A stretch of DNA of 64,000 bases from Gymnorhina tibicen. Lineage: Eukaryota > Chordata > Aves > Passeriformes > Artamidae. Position 1 is the first letter of the stretch; each line of letters starts with the position of its first letter. The notes beneath the pieces were generated by a model. It was not told the DNA's origin. It saw only the letters and a program-made list of their open reading frames with translations, and made no database searches. Below, piece by piece: positions 12,660 through 23,300 of the stretch. Location of the stretch: assembly GCA_013399875.1 (NCBI GenBank), contig VXAZ01001688.1:1448755-1512754 (forward strand), given 5' to 3'. A program made the position numbers and the translations under genes.

Positions 12660-12835
12660 CAGGGGCTTTAAATGATATTTGCATAGAATTAGAAAGTAAT
12701 AATTAAAGTAGTGAATCATTTGAAAGGAACTACACTAATACTGCCTTCACAATAATTATCTCACCAGAATTTCAGAGGCTGAATTATTTTCTATTGGATT
12801 TACAATTAATTTTGTAAAAATAACAAATCCTCCCT
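12660..12835. promoter_or_regulatory. Candidate conserved noncoding element with POU octamer
   Basis: AT-rich unique block with a perfect ATTTGCAT octamer at 12,677-12,684, followed by GTAATAATTAAAG and further TAAT cores up to ACAATTAATTTTG. It abuts the MIR-like relic at 12,850. An octamer beside homeodomain cores is typical of neural POU/SOX enhancers. Function is inferred. Confidence 0.35.
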
Positions 12836-12849
12836 AAGAGGGACCATGG

Positions 12850-13015
12850 CACTATAATGATAGCACTTGAAAGTGCCACGCAGGCATTAACCAACTGATC
12901 TTCCCAACACTTCTGTAAGGCAGGGAAGCACAGTTATCTCTGTTTGGGAAGCATACAGATAAGGGAGTCGAGCTCTGCTTTTAACCAAAGCTGGGCAAAC
13001 TTGTCCCAGTCATCT
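12850..13015 (-). mobile_element. MIR-type SINE relic
   Basis: The plus strand reads GCACTTGAAAGTGCC, CATTAACCAACTGATCTTCC, CAACACTTCTGTAAGGCAGG and a later TGGGCAAACTTGTCCCAGTC. These follow, in order, the reverse complement of the MIR core and tail (the ATTAAC, ATCCTCACAAC, GAGGTAGG and CTTGCCCAAGGTC landmarks). The order of four separate landmarks supports a true old SINE on the minus strand, although divergence is high. Confidence 0.5.
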
Positions 13016-13544
13016 CAGAGATATTAATCACCTGGAGTACCCATGACACACATTTGATCCAATGCCAGTTCAAGACTGTTCCAGGTCCTTGGCAAAGCAA
13101 GAATTAACATCTCGGTAACAACTGTGGCCATCAGTCCTCTCCTATCTTCAGGATAGATGCACGTACCACAGCACCTCCATCCAGGAACAACTGCTGCCAG
13201 CAATCCATCTCCAACAGCACCTTGGGAAGCAGGGCTTGCTCGGAAATGCACCTCACGGGGAAGGGAGGATGGCCACAGAGGGAAAACATAAACAGGAGGG
13301 TGAACCCAGCTCGTTATGGGCTTCTCTCAGCCAGATCTTCAAACAAAAGATGAGCCTCTCTAGAGGCTTGGAATAACAGATCCCAAATTAAAGCATCCCC
13401 CTTCCAAGCCAGCATCCGGGACTGCAGCTGTTGGGGAACACCTCTGGTGATACCCAGAGCGGCCCACGCACTCTCTGAGTGTTGACCCTTGGGTTATTCT
13501 TGGGTAATGGCAGGGGTTTAGAAAGCTGAGCTGCGGAGGGGATC

Positions 13545-13735
13545 ACGGATGTGCTCAGATATGTATTAATTAGAATTCCTGCACAGTTTTCTTGTGTTAA
13601 TTATAGCTTAATTTGATTGCTTAATAGCTCTGGTTTTCGTAATGTTTAGCACCTGTTGTAAATTGCACAAGATAAATTGTCTTCTACCATCTACACTGTT
13701 TACTCCTAAAAATTTTCATTTCCCTTTCAGCTCCT
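13545..13735. promoter_or_regulatory. Candidate conserved noncoding element, dense TAAT cluster
   Basis: About 190 bases with TATTAATTAGAATTC, GTGTTAATTATAG, GCTTAATTTG, GCTTAATAGC and CGTAATG cores, plus a CACCTG E-box followed by TTGTAAATTGCACAAG. The sequence is repeat-free, AT-rich and sharply bounded by GC-richer DNA. It is among the most enhancer-like blocks in the window by composition. Conservation is not tested. Confidence 0.38.
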
Positions 13736-13803
13736 GGCTTTGGATTTGAGCCGTCAGCTTTTCTCATCTTTGGTGAAAAGGCCAAAGAAATCTCTTTTCT
13801 TTC

Positions 13804-13819
13804 TTTTTTTTTTTTTTTT
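13804..13819. repeat. Poly(T), 16 T
   Basis: A T16 run inside a longer pyrimidine tract (TTTTCTTTCTTC to CTCCAG). It looks like a strong polypyrimidine tract followed by CAG at 13,823-13,825, but no exon can be supported downstream. Confidence 0.9.
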
Positions 13820-14064
13820 CTCCAGTGGACTATTTAGCCACCAAAGGGGGTTTCTGTTAAATACTTTCCCAAAAGCAAGGATTTTTAAAAGTAATAATGG
13901 GTAAAGAGGGGTATGCCCACACCACAGAGCATGCAAATGCTGACCCATGGTATTATATAGACTTTCACTCACAGGTCATCCTTCTTCACCGTGGTTGTCC
14001 CCTTCTCCTTTTCCAAGGTGAGGGGGGGACGTTCATCCTTCTCTTACAGGATTATTAGACAGAA

Positions 14065-14250
14065 GTGGAGGCCCTGCATCATTAATTGATTTCTTCCATA
14101 CATTGTGCTATGATACAATTTTTCAAGGCTGTGCATAATTGTGTTCCCTGTGCCACTGCTCTATGTTCTGTCCTTGTCATATTGTCATTGAAGGCTGATT
14201 CCACCCTCTGTAATTGGAGATGTTCTACTTTTGGACAAAGGTGTGGGGGC
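14065..14250. promoter_or_regulatory. Candidate conserved noncoding element with paired SOX-like sites
   Basis: Repeat-free block containing CATTAATTGATTTC, then ATTGT (14,102-14,106) and ACAAT (14,115-14,119) as an inverted pair separated by eight bases, then GCATAATTGTG and CATATTGTCATTG. ATTGT/ACAAT is the SOX core. The spacing resembles sites for paired SOX proteins. Function is inferred from motifs alone. Confidence 0.33.
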
Positions 14251-14274
14251 AGCTCAGGGGAACAGCGCTGACAT

Positions 14275-14510
14275 TTACTTCATCAATTTATTTTTATTGT
14301 TCCTACATTTATTGCAGCTATAACAGCCCTTTAATAGTTATATCTCCTCCCTGTAGGGTATTCTGGTATTTGAAATTTTTTTAACTCATTTGTTCTCATA
14401 GATAACAGTAAAGCGCATTTCACGCTAACCTTTAGGTTTCAATCTTCTCTCTTTCTTTGGCTCCGAAGCAGTTGCAGCTTTAAACTTTTACTGCATTACC
14501 AGTCTAAAGG
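14275..14510. promoter_or_regulatory. Candidate conserved noncoding element
   Basis: AT-rich unique sequence continuing after 14,250: ATCAATTTATTTTTATTG, CTTTAATAGTTATATC and AGATAACAGTAAAGCGCATT. No frame stays open and no repeat is visible. It may form one extended regulatory unit with the previous block. Confidence 0.28.
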
Positions 14511-14883
14511 CCACCACCACCGAGTCCATTCTAGCACTGGAGTAACCACAAATTAGTGGTCCTGAAAATTTCAGGGAGGCGAGTCCTAAACCCTGAGTGC
14601 CGCTATTACCATAATTCAAACTTGGCCATCCTTTTAATAGAGGGGGAGAAAAATACAGTAAATACTAGCATTGAGTCTCCTTTTACAGTCTTCGGTCAAA
14701 CAAGGGGTGATAATTGCATCTTTACGACTGCCAGTGGAACTGACTCTGCCACCTCCGGGCTCGCGCCCTTCAGCGCCTGCACAGGCAGCAAACGGGCTAG
14801 GCGTTCAGGCAAAACTCTGCCTCCGTTCCACAGGTTTCCCTGCGTCATCTTCCCAGATGGACTTCTTCCCCCCCTCTCTCCAG

Positions 14884-14945
14884 CTTTATCACTCCTGCTG
14901 CTCAAGCTACAACTAAGCAGCACCGCAGAAAACAAATTACTGCTG
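14884..14945 (+). other. Possible noncoding exon (62 bp) with strong splice signals
   Basis: A long pyrimidine tract ending TCTCTCCAG at 14,883 precedes a 62-base segment that ends exactly at a textbook donor, CTG followed by GTAAGT, at 14,946. Both sites match consensus well. The segment has no start codon and no recognisable peptide. It could be an exon of an unannotated long noncoding RNA or chance. RNA evidence is lacking. Confidence 0.2.
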
Positions 14946-14999
14946 GTAAGTGACTCGCGGGTGGGTTTCAGAGGGTGATTTTTGCTGTTCGGAGATGTT

Positions 15000-17100
15000 C
15001 CGGCCAAGAAGGACAGTACACTTTGCTGTAAACACCCGAATCTGTGCTGCCACCAAGGCAATGTCAGTCTTTTGCCCTTTTTTAAAATGGAAGCTCCTGG
15101 CAAAACCATTTCTAACCCCACCCACCCAGCTCTGCTCTCATTTATTGCACAGAGATGCTCTTCTTCCTCAAAGCCTCTTCCCTTAAAGACACTGCCAAGA
15201 AATAGCTCAATTAAAGCAAACTGAGACATTTGGAGCAAAATTAGGCCAGGGAGATAAGCTAGAAATGAGGCAATAAAGGAGAGGGAACAAGTACTTAAAA
15301 CAGTAAAAAAGCCCATGGATTTTTAGGGGAACTGTATGACTTCAGCACCCACCCAACATGGCCCACTAGAGGAAACAGGACTGATCACCTGGCTCAGTGT
15401 TCAACCCAGAGCAGCCCAAGAATACAACTCCTTGTCTTCCAGGGCTACTTTTTCCTGGTCTCTGGGCTTTTTACGTCCTCGTTGTTGCAACTCCAAGTTG
15501 GGTTCATGCACCCAAACGTGAGCTGGTGCAGCCTGGAGGAGTCCCATTCACTGGGGGCAGGGGCAGGGAACCACCCCTTTGGGTCTCAAAAATGTAATCC
15601 ATATTTCAAATATTGCAAATTCTTCCTTTACTAGAACAATAACAACAACAAAATCAGAAATACTTTAAAATAAAGATTCGGTTTTCAGCCCTATCCATCC
15701 CCTGTATTTTAATTTTGAGCTTCCAGACACACATGAAGGTGACAGCCCTGTGGCTTCCCCACATGAAGCACCCTGGAAATAAGACAGGGCTCTCCTAGAT
15801 GGACCATTACTTGCCATTAATAGGACAAAGAGCTCCTCTCACTGTGATTAAAACTGAGTCTGGAAGGAACAAGTGTAATTTAAAGCACCAGTTCAGTGCT
15901 GCTGGTTGCAGCAATATTTGTGTATCAGTTTCTCAGGAAACTTAGTGACACTTCTTTACACAAAAAAAACCACAAAGGAGGAAGGTAAAAGGGAGGAAGG
16001 AGCTTCAGGAGAGGTTTGCTCATAATTTTTAGACTTTGTGTCACCTGAACACTCTCAGGAAGTCATAAAAAATAATTTCATGTGAAAAGGGAAGGAGGTT
16101 TTCCAAAAGCTTCTGAGAAACACAAAAGAAGTTACATTAAATTGCTGGTGTTGCAAGAGTTTATAATTTCAAGTCATAGCAAGCTTTCAAAAATATTCAG
16201 TTTGATAACTTGGATTCAATTTGAGAACTAAACAATATTTAATTTTATTGATGATACACTTGCACTTAACTTTGAGCAATTTTTTTTTTTAAACAGCAAA
16301 CTATTTTCTGAATTTAGGCAAATCTTGCTGCATACTCAAGCAAAGCAAGAAATTGAGCATGGAATTTTCAGGCACTGGGATCTTGCAGCCATTCCCTGCA
16401 GAAGGTGATATGGAACAGGAGTACATTGCAATCCCCTTAACCATTCATTCACAAATAATAATAATATTTTTTAAAAAGTTTGGGGTTGGTTTTTTTTGGG
16501 CTGGTTTTAAGTACATCGCAGGTTCTGTTCCTCCTGAACATCCCAGTTTGATCAGAAAGGTACCAAAACTCAGAGAGCTGAAGAGGAAAGTGAAAGCAAA
16601 GGCAATAGGTCACAGCCAGAATTTGTAACAAGGGAAAATGGCCATTATAACCCTATTGAATTTGGGCTGTTACCCTTCATTTAAGGCTCTGTCATAGTTT
16701 CCATCAGGATCCTCCCAATAGATTGATTCCAAAGGATTTAAAATTAAACCACCCAAAAATTGCTGTCATTCCACATTTGCCCCCTGCTTGCAGGTAGTCT
16801 GTGTTCACACTTCTAAAACTGACACTGATTTCAAGCTTTTATTAATTTATTTGGGGGAGATCTGAAAAAGCAACGCCACAAGTTGAAGTAAGACAAGTTT
16901 GAATCAGGTCAAACGCTTTTCTAAAGGGAAGCGTTGCAACCTAGTAGGATTTTAATTCCAAGGCTTTTCTTGCGTGGAATGAGAGCAATGGTTGGTTTAA
17001 AACTATGGGTACAAAAACAAGGTGCTTTAATGCTTGACTGACACAAAGCTTAGCACCTTGGTTGGGCAGTATTCCTGCCCTCCCAACAGGAATTTCATAG
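15000..17100. other. Unique sequence, one possible SINE relic
   Basis: No gene recognised. Short A/C-rich repeats occur at 15,638-15,653 ((AAC)n) and an (AAT)n at 16,454-16,466. A minus-strand open frame of about 200 codons at 14,696-15,316 has no domain and overlaps frames on the other strand, so I treat it as chance. Confidence 0.45.
16545..16630 (-). mobile_element. Possible MIR-type SINE relic
   Basis: The plus strand runs CAAAACTCAGAGAGCTGAAG, then GCAATAGGTCACAGCCAGAA and TTTGTAACA. This parallels the reverse-complement MIR segment GAAACTGAGGCACAGAGAGG, then CCAAGGTCACACAGCTAG. Partial match only. Confidence 0.33.
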
Positions 17101-17101
17101 G

Positions 17102-17225
17102 GTGATAGAATAGTTTGGGTTGGAAGGGACTTTAAGATCACCTAGTTCCAAACTCCTTGTCATGGGCAGGGACACCTTCCGCTAGACCAGGCTGCTTCAA
17201 GCCCTGTCCAATCCAACCTTGGTTT
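17102..17225 (-). mobile_element. CR1 3'-end fragment
   Basis: Plus strand: GATAGAATAGTTTGGGTTGG, then AAGGGACTTTAAGATCACCT, CATGGGCAGGGACACCTTCC, GCTAGACCAGGCTGCTTCAA and CCAATCCAACCTTGG. The order and spacing match the CR1 3' region in reverse complement, so the element is on the minus strand. After about 17,225 the match fades. Confidence 0.95.
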
Positions 17226-17613
17226 CTAGTATCAATCTCCATCAGCAGATATTTCTGAGCTCAAGTCTCCCCTCCTTAAATTGTCCCTACCACCACTTCT
17301 CTTGGGAAGAAATCTTCCTTGAGACCAAATTTCTCCACAGTCTAACTCTAACCAAAGCCACATGCACCAACCAAGGAGAAATTCAGCCTTTTGGTTAAAA
17401 TCAAACACACTTCTAAAGCTCGGGATATTTCTGCTTCTAAGTTGTTTTGTTTCTTGTTGCTACCTCCTATTTCCCTATTCTGTGGGTTAACACTACTTGG
17501 GTTTTCACTTTGCAGACTTTGTTCCCCCGTCTTTTTAATTTAGTTTCCTGTTTATCAGAAGTGATATTAAATTTCACTTTTGCAACAATAACAACAAAAA
17601 AAATCATGATTAG

Positions 17614-17667
17614 TTTACCTGTAAAAATGTGTTTACCTGTAGAAAAGTGTTTACCTGTAGAAATGAC
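17614..17667. repeat. 18-bp tandem repeat, three copies
   Basis: TTTACCTGTAAAAATGTG, TTTACCTGTAGAAAAGTG and TTTACCTGTAGAAATGAC follow one another directly, differing at a few positions each. As the period is a multiple of three, an open frame across it encodes a repeating LPVE/LPVK peptide, but the frame (17,447-17,701) shows no other coding sign. Confidence 0.9.
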
Positions 17668-17699
17668 AGCACTGCTGCCCCACCACGTAGCAGTGTTGT

Positions 17700-19470
17700 G
17701 AAGCTCAATTAATGCTTGCGCAGTGCTTTGAAGATGACACACCCCACAGTCACTTGGGATTTGTTTGGGGATTTTTTTTTGATTTTTCTGTCTTTAAGCC
17801 TTGTTGGACCATTTTTGTTCAGAACAGTGCTTGGCAGCACCTGACAGCTCCTGCTTTCATGGCAGATATCGACAGCAACAAGGGCCTGACCCCTGTTCCT
17901 GCAGGTTGGTTCCTCATCCCCAGCACGCTCCTGCCGCATCCTCTTTCTTGGAGAACTGAACCTCCAGAGCAAAACTTGTGGAAGCTGCTCCCAGCATGGA
18001 GCGTGCCCCTCACGCACACCGGGGATAACCGAGCTCAGCAAAGCGGGACTGGGGAGTTACCCTCAACAACACCGACACTGCCGAGGTTCCTGTGCAGGAA
18101 CAGCAGCCATGGCACACACTCGGAGCATGCACTGTTCAGGAACACCTTAGACCTGTCTTTCCCTTTTGCTACACGTCCCTTTCCTGCTTTTTTTAATGTA
18201 TAATTTATTAAAGATTTCAGCTGACGGGGCACTCGATATGCTGAGCTGGAACCTCCTTGTCTGAAGCACTTCCCTGGGCTCTGCAGAACTCCCCTTTGAT
18301 TACCACACAATTAGTTTGTTCAGCTGATGGCCTTTCTTCTCTGAGATCCTCATTGTGTCTCCTGCCTCCTATGCAGTTCTTAAGAATTTAAATGAGCCAT
18401 TTTATGTCCTTCTACAAGCAGAGACCAACAAACCCAGCCCCACCCTTCTGCTTTCACTTTTAGTGTGCCTAATAAAAGTAGTGTGAGGGTTGGGTGTTGG
18501 TTTGTTGTTTTTTCTTTTCTGGGGGTCGTGGCTAATGGAGAATTTTATGCTGTTTCTGACATTGTTTGTGGTGCCTCCCACCAGACTGTGGGCTCCTGAG
18601 GATTTGAAAGACGGTGACATAAATGTCAGGGAAATGCCTCTGCTGTGTCAGGTCTAATTAGACATTTGTACTTGGGGGACAAACACCTTCCTCGTAAAAT
18701 TCAGAGCTCAGCCTCACTCAGCACATACTCAAAGAGCCTTGCAAAGAGAAGGCATCACAAACAGCACACAGACCTGTCCAAACACAACGTCATTTTTTCC
18801 AGCATTTCACTTCAGCCCTCACAACACACACCTCTGTCCCTGCTCCTGCCCTGAGAGACTTCCAACTCACCAAATAAAGTTGCCTTGCTGTGTTTTTACC
18901 CAGTTGATTTCCAAAAATACAGAAAATCTCGAAGCTCAAGACACCAAATTAGAAAAGAATGAGCAGAACTGGTTCATTAACAGGTGCACCTGTGGGCCCC
19001 AGTTTGGGGGCACAGCACAGGGTGGTTCCCACGCTGCCATAGGGTACAAACCCACCACACCAGCTGCTTATCTAACAATTATTCCTACAGAGGTTGCCCC
19101 TGCAAACAGGGACCTTGGGCTCACCACTGGGTGCGCCTCTGCCACCTTTCCTTCTCCACTTATGCTTTCCCCTTAAAATAGAAGTTTCTCTCCACATTTC
19201 AGGCTGAGATTGACACAAGCAGCCCCAGAGTATCTTAATGGTTACCTCTGTCAACCTCAAGTCTCCAGTGCCATTAGAGACTCGGCAGGTCCTCTTACAG
19301 CACTCTGCAACTCTGACGTGTCTGATGCCAACAAGAAGTCAAACAGTCCGCAGAAAGATCACCTGCCCAAGACCTCACTTGGACCTGAAGCCGGCAGGTA
19401 CCAGCAGCCATCTCTCTGCTAGGGCAGGCTTATGGCAAGCCCTGGAGTCCTTCCTATGGACAAGTAGGTC
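17700..19470. other. Unique sequence, nothing recognised
   Basis: An overlapping pair of open frames at 17,709-18,203 has no domain. No RNA gene or repeat body is seen. AT-rich stretches around 18,180-18,230 and 18,290-18,400 carry no distinctive motif. Confidence 0.4.
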
Positions 19471-19656
19471 ACAGGACCACTGAGGCTGGAAAAGATCAGC
19501 CAGTTCAACCATTAACCCAGCACTGCCAAGTCCACCGCCAAACCACGTCCTCAGGTGCCACACACACACCTTTTGAACACTTCCAGGTTCCCTGGGCAAC
19601 CTATTCCAACACCCAAACACCCTTTCAGTGAAGACATTTTTCCTGCTCTCTAATAC
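19471..19656 (-). mobile_element. CR1 fragment of a second subfamily (about 185 bp)
   Basis: The plus strand shows CTGAGGCTGGAAAAGATCAG, TTCAACCATTAACCCAGCAC, TGCCAAGTCCACCGCCAAAC, then ACACTTCCAGGTTCCCTGGG, CAACCTATTCCAACACCC and CCCTTTCAGTGAAGACATTT. This is the reverse complement of the CR1 subfamily whose 3' region carries the 'CCAGCACTGCCAAGTCCACC' block, distinct from the other seven copies. Minus strand, 5'-truncated. Confidence 0.93.
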
Positions 19657-19659
19657 ATA

Positions 19660-22500
19660 CTAGGAAAAGTCTTGGCAAGAGAGAGGCGCTGGGGGAGCCT
19701 CACCAGAGCACATGACTGCTCTAGAACACAGCTTTGCCCTGTGCCTCCTGCTATGATCTCCCTGCTCTAGCCATCACTGCGTGAACATTCAGTATCCCTC
19801 AGGACAAGAGGAGGGAGAAGCCTGCATTTGTATCTTCACAGGTCTCTGCACGCTTGTGTAGAAAAAAATAAAGATTGCGAGCTGAAAAAACGAACTCTTA
19901 AAATAGTCTCATCTTGTTCTAAGTTTTAACTTCCCCTCCTTTGTCCACCTAAATCTGAGAGAGCAGCTCCCTCTGTGGGTTTTCCTTCCCAGCTGTTTGT
20001 TTGCTGCCTGAGGGTGTACTGGGGAAGCGGAGGGGGCACCTGGCTGGCACCCAGCATCACTCATCGCTGCTCCCTCGCGAGGCAGGGAGGAAGTTAAAGA
20101 GCACCACCATCACCACCCAAAGTCCCAAAGGTTTGTGCTCCCCTGCCCCTGAGGATAAAATCCAAGAAAACTTTCGCTTTCCGGATCCTTATTTGCACAG
20201 GTAGCTTGCTCAGCTGCACCCAAACACTCCCAGGAGTGCAAGACTCAACTGCCCGAGTGAATGAACCTCCGAGCTCTTAAGAGAGCACGAGTGAGGCACT
20301 GCAGAGTGAGAGCAGCTCTGAGCAAACAGAACTGAGCAGTAAAATGATCTGTGATACAGCCGCAGAGTCACCGTGCTCACTGCTGCAAGTGGCTTTGTAC
20401 AGCCAGGACTCTTGCCTGGAAGAAATTAGGATTTAGCGACAGAACTTATCACTCAGGCGATTACACGGAGAAAATCGGCAGCAGAGCAGTATTTCTCTGC
20501 CCTGCCACGAAGAGCAGGTGAATCAAAGTCAAACACACACATTCAATAAGCTTTACCATCCTGAAACCCCTGCCCCCATAAAAATCACTTTCTGATCTTT
20601 AGGTCAGATTAAAATGGTCAAAGCCCACAATCCATTCCTCAGAAGACTGACTTCTGAGGGCACAGGAGATGGAAGCAAGCACCACTCTGCCCTTGGCATT
20701 AACAACAGGCCCATGCTCCAGTGCTCTTAGAACCTGGAAATCTCCAGCCCCAGGCACACAGTTGGTAGTTTCAGTGTGCACATGAGAGATCCTGGGCTCC
20801 ATTTCATAAGAGACGTGGTCTCAATCCTGCCTGGATTCCAGGGCGATTACCTGCCACCCACATAGGATGTCCTCTGCTGTCCTCACTGCAGGTACCACTC
20901 TCTGCTTCCAGCCAGGAGAATGAGTCTTGGCTCTCCACCTAAAATCCCAAATCCGTTTCCCTTCACCCTACTGCTGCAGGGGAGCCTGCAACCAAACCCG
21001 AGCTTTGCAATCGCCCTCTACCACTCCAGCAGAGCCAAAGCCCCAGACCTGGCAGGGCAGGGGACTGCACAGACACAGCCATGCCTAAGCTGGCCAAGAT
21101 CCTCTGGGATATGAGCGCTTAGGGATTAAAATGTAAATCTGCTCATACGGTGCCCAAAAACATCTGAGGTCTGCAATAAGGAGAAGCAGAGAAGTCCTGT
21201 GCAGTGCCAAAACCTTCAGTGCTTTAAAAGGATGAAAAAAGTGGGAAAAAGGATGCGTATTCAAAAGCCAAGGGCCAGGACCACTTCTGCGCTTTGAAAT
21301 TTTCCACCAAAATCCGAGGCTCCCCTTTCTGTTCTGAGTACAATGAATTAGCAGACCCCAGCCACCCCAATCCCACAGTGGTCTGAGGGTTCCCAGCTTC
21401 TCCTCTTCTCCCTGCTTTGGACTGGTACCTCACATGCTCACACATCATTGCGACCTCCCTGCCCGAGGTACGTGCGTGTCGAGGGAGGGGCTGGTGTGAT
21501 GTTCCCGGCCTAATCCAGGAGGATGCACATCCACAGCTCCCTACGACTGAGACGAGAACGTGCCCTGGGGGAGTTTGCAAGGAAGATGAGCCGTGCTGAG
21601 ACAAAGAGGTGCAGCTGTGGGAGGCACTGAGGAGAGCTGTCGAAAATGGATAGGAGTATTTAAACAACAATATTCTCCCCAAATGGACAGCGCTGCTCCC
21701 ACCCCTCGTTTTGAGCCTGCACCACGGGCTCCAGATGAGCTCCCACTTTTTTGCTTGTTTGTTTGTTTTTTTCACAGAACTAAAAGCGTTTCCAAAACTA
21801 CCTTTAATGAACCAAAAATGTTCATTTGAAAGTCTGCTCTGTGGAAAGAGTGAGGCTGGTGGAGGGAAGGAAGTGACACAGGGCTTGCTGACCGGCAGGA
21901 GGCTGCCTTCAATCCCCCCTCAGAGAAACTGAGACAAGGTGTCAGAGCCAGCCAGGAACCCACAGCCAGGCAAGGAGTTTCAACAGCAAGAACTGACCCC
22001 ATTTTTCCCCCAAATTCTTATTTTCAGGCTGAGATACCACCCATGCACGTCCATCCTGCCTATCTGAACGCTTAAGGCAACGCAAAAAATACGTGCAGCA
22101 GTAGTTATCTGCATTATTTTGGCCAAAGGATGCTCCTTCAAAAGGAGGTGGGAATCAGACAGGCTGTGTCCATTGGGATCAAGGATGAGGCAAGCTACAC
22201 ACACTGCTAAATCAGAGAACTTCTCCCCATGCCTAAACTTTGACTTTTCCACTATCCTGACCCAGCACACGGGAGCTTTCCATCTCCTGGCCCACTGAAG
22301 AAAGAGGGAGGGGGGAGAAGAAAAAAAAAGAGGAGGGAAAAAAAGCCATTTTTTTAACTGAAGGAAAAGCCATGCCAAGTCCTACAAGTACCGCCTGGCC
22401 AGGCGCCAGGAAATGTGTAAATTTTCGTGAGCTTGGGCTATTTTGCCAGAAGTCTGCAATGTGTCTGGACACGACTGGTTCCCCTTTGTCAGCCCCGGCC
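19660..22500. other. Unique sequence, nothing firmly recognised
   Basis: No CR1 and no credible exon. A minus-strand open frame of 183 codons at 21,224-21,775 has no recognisable domain and sits in low-complexity composition. A possible decayed SINE is noted at 21,925-21,975. Confidence 0.4.
21925..21975 (-). mobile_element. Possible MIR-type SINE scrap
   Basis: AGAAACTGAGACAAGGTGTC followed by AGAGCCAGCCAGGAACCCAC resembles reverse-complement MIR (GAAACTGAGGCACAGAGAGG, then AGAGCCGGGATTCGAACCCA) with a deletion between. Weak. Confidence 0.25.
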
Positions 22501-22520
22501 TGACCGACCAGGAAGTTTAA

Positions 22521-22554
22521 GAGAGAGAGAGAGAGAAAGAGAAAAAAAGAGAGA
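22521..22554. repeat. (GA)n microsatellite, interrupted
   Basis: Eight GA units followed by AAAGAGAAAAAAAGAGAGA. A purine-only strand of this kind can adopt triplex structure, but the array is short. Confidence 0.9.
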
Positions 22555-22860
22555 CAAGCAGACACATTTCCCCAGCCCCAGTCACACAATGACTCTCCTG
22601 TAATACCTTTCATTTCTGTACCAACAACCGCAGTGGTCCCACACTTTGGGCTGGGAAGGGAGGGGATCCAGAGCTCTTTAATTCTTCAAAACCCAACTTT
22701 TTTTCAGTCCCATGTTTGCTGATAACCTCCCAGCCACCCTCCCAGCTCCACAGTGGTTATTAGCTTGGCTTGTTACTATAAATACCAGCGTTAACTCCTT
22801 GTATTCCCCGAGGACTGAGCCGGGAAGAAAAGGAGCATTTAGGCAACTTTTTCTTCTTTT

Positions 22861-22894
22861 GCTTTTTCTTTTTTTAAAAAAAAAGAAAAAAAGC
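22861..22894. repeat. Near-perfect A/T palindrome
   Basis: The order is GC, T5, C, T7, A9, G, A7, GC. Reverse-complementing it returns the same pattern with run lengths changed by two. It could extrude as a cruciform or, if transcribed, form a 15-bp hairpin. It lies about 100 bases before a G-quadruplex motif at 22,994. Confidence 0.88.
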
Positions 22895-22993
22895 AGACTG
22901 AGTTTCACATGACACACATTTAATAGATTTACCCAGATTTGAAGAGAGGTGCTGGAGGTGCCAAACCTCTGCCCAACCTTCCCTCCTGGCTTT

Positions 22994-23012
22994 GGGCTGG
23001 GGGGGTGGGGGG
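22994..23012 (+). other. G-quadruplex motif
   Basis: GGG-CT-GGG-G-GGG-T-GGG fits the canonical four-tract pattern with loops of two, one and one bases. Short loops of this kind are the most stable in vitro. There is no gene start nearby that would explain it. Confidence 0.7.
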
Positions 23013-23224
23013 AAATGCATTTAAACGCATTTAGGAAACACAGATTTCACTGGGCTGAGAGAGCCAGGAGACCTGACTCTGCTTGCAGAAATATCTGCTG
23101 CCATGGCAAGGAGGAGGAGGAGGGGGAAAGGTCACTGAGGGGACATGGGGAGGAAAGGGCAGGGTCCACTCACACCCTTTGCTCTGCCCCACTGGCCACG
23201 CTGGTCTAACCCAGCATCTTTCAC

Positions 23225-23300
23225 AGCGTGGGGAACGTTCAAGTCCATTTCACAGCTGGAGGACACACCTGCAGAGGCAGCCAAGTGTGGACAGGGGGAA
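23225..23300 (-). mobile_element. Possible MIR-type SINE relic
   Basis: AAGTCCATTTCACAGCTGGA followed by GGACACACCTGCAGAGGCAG resembles the reverse-complement MIR segment CCCCATTTTACAGATGAGGA, then AACTGAGGCACAGAGAGG. Only one landmark is clear. Confidence 0.3.

Noticed and set aside
14696..15316. 206-codon minus-strand open frame with a hydrophobic start
   Set aside because: The first 40 residues look like a signal or membrane segment, but the rest has no domain and overlaps open frames on the plus strand with the strong splice sites. Treated as chance.
17230..17345. Continuation of the 17.1-kb CR1 fragment
   Set aside because: CTTCTCTTGGGAAGAAATCT and similar words recall CR1 loosely, but the conserved landmarks are missing or out of order.
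21224..21775. 183-codon minus-strand frame
   Set aside because: No recognisable domain, no conserved motif, and GC-moderate composition. No splice sites at its limits.
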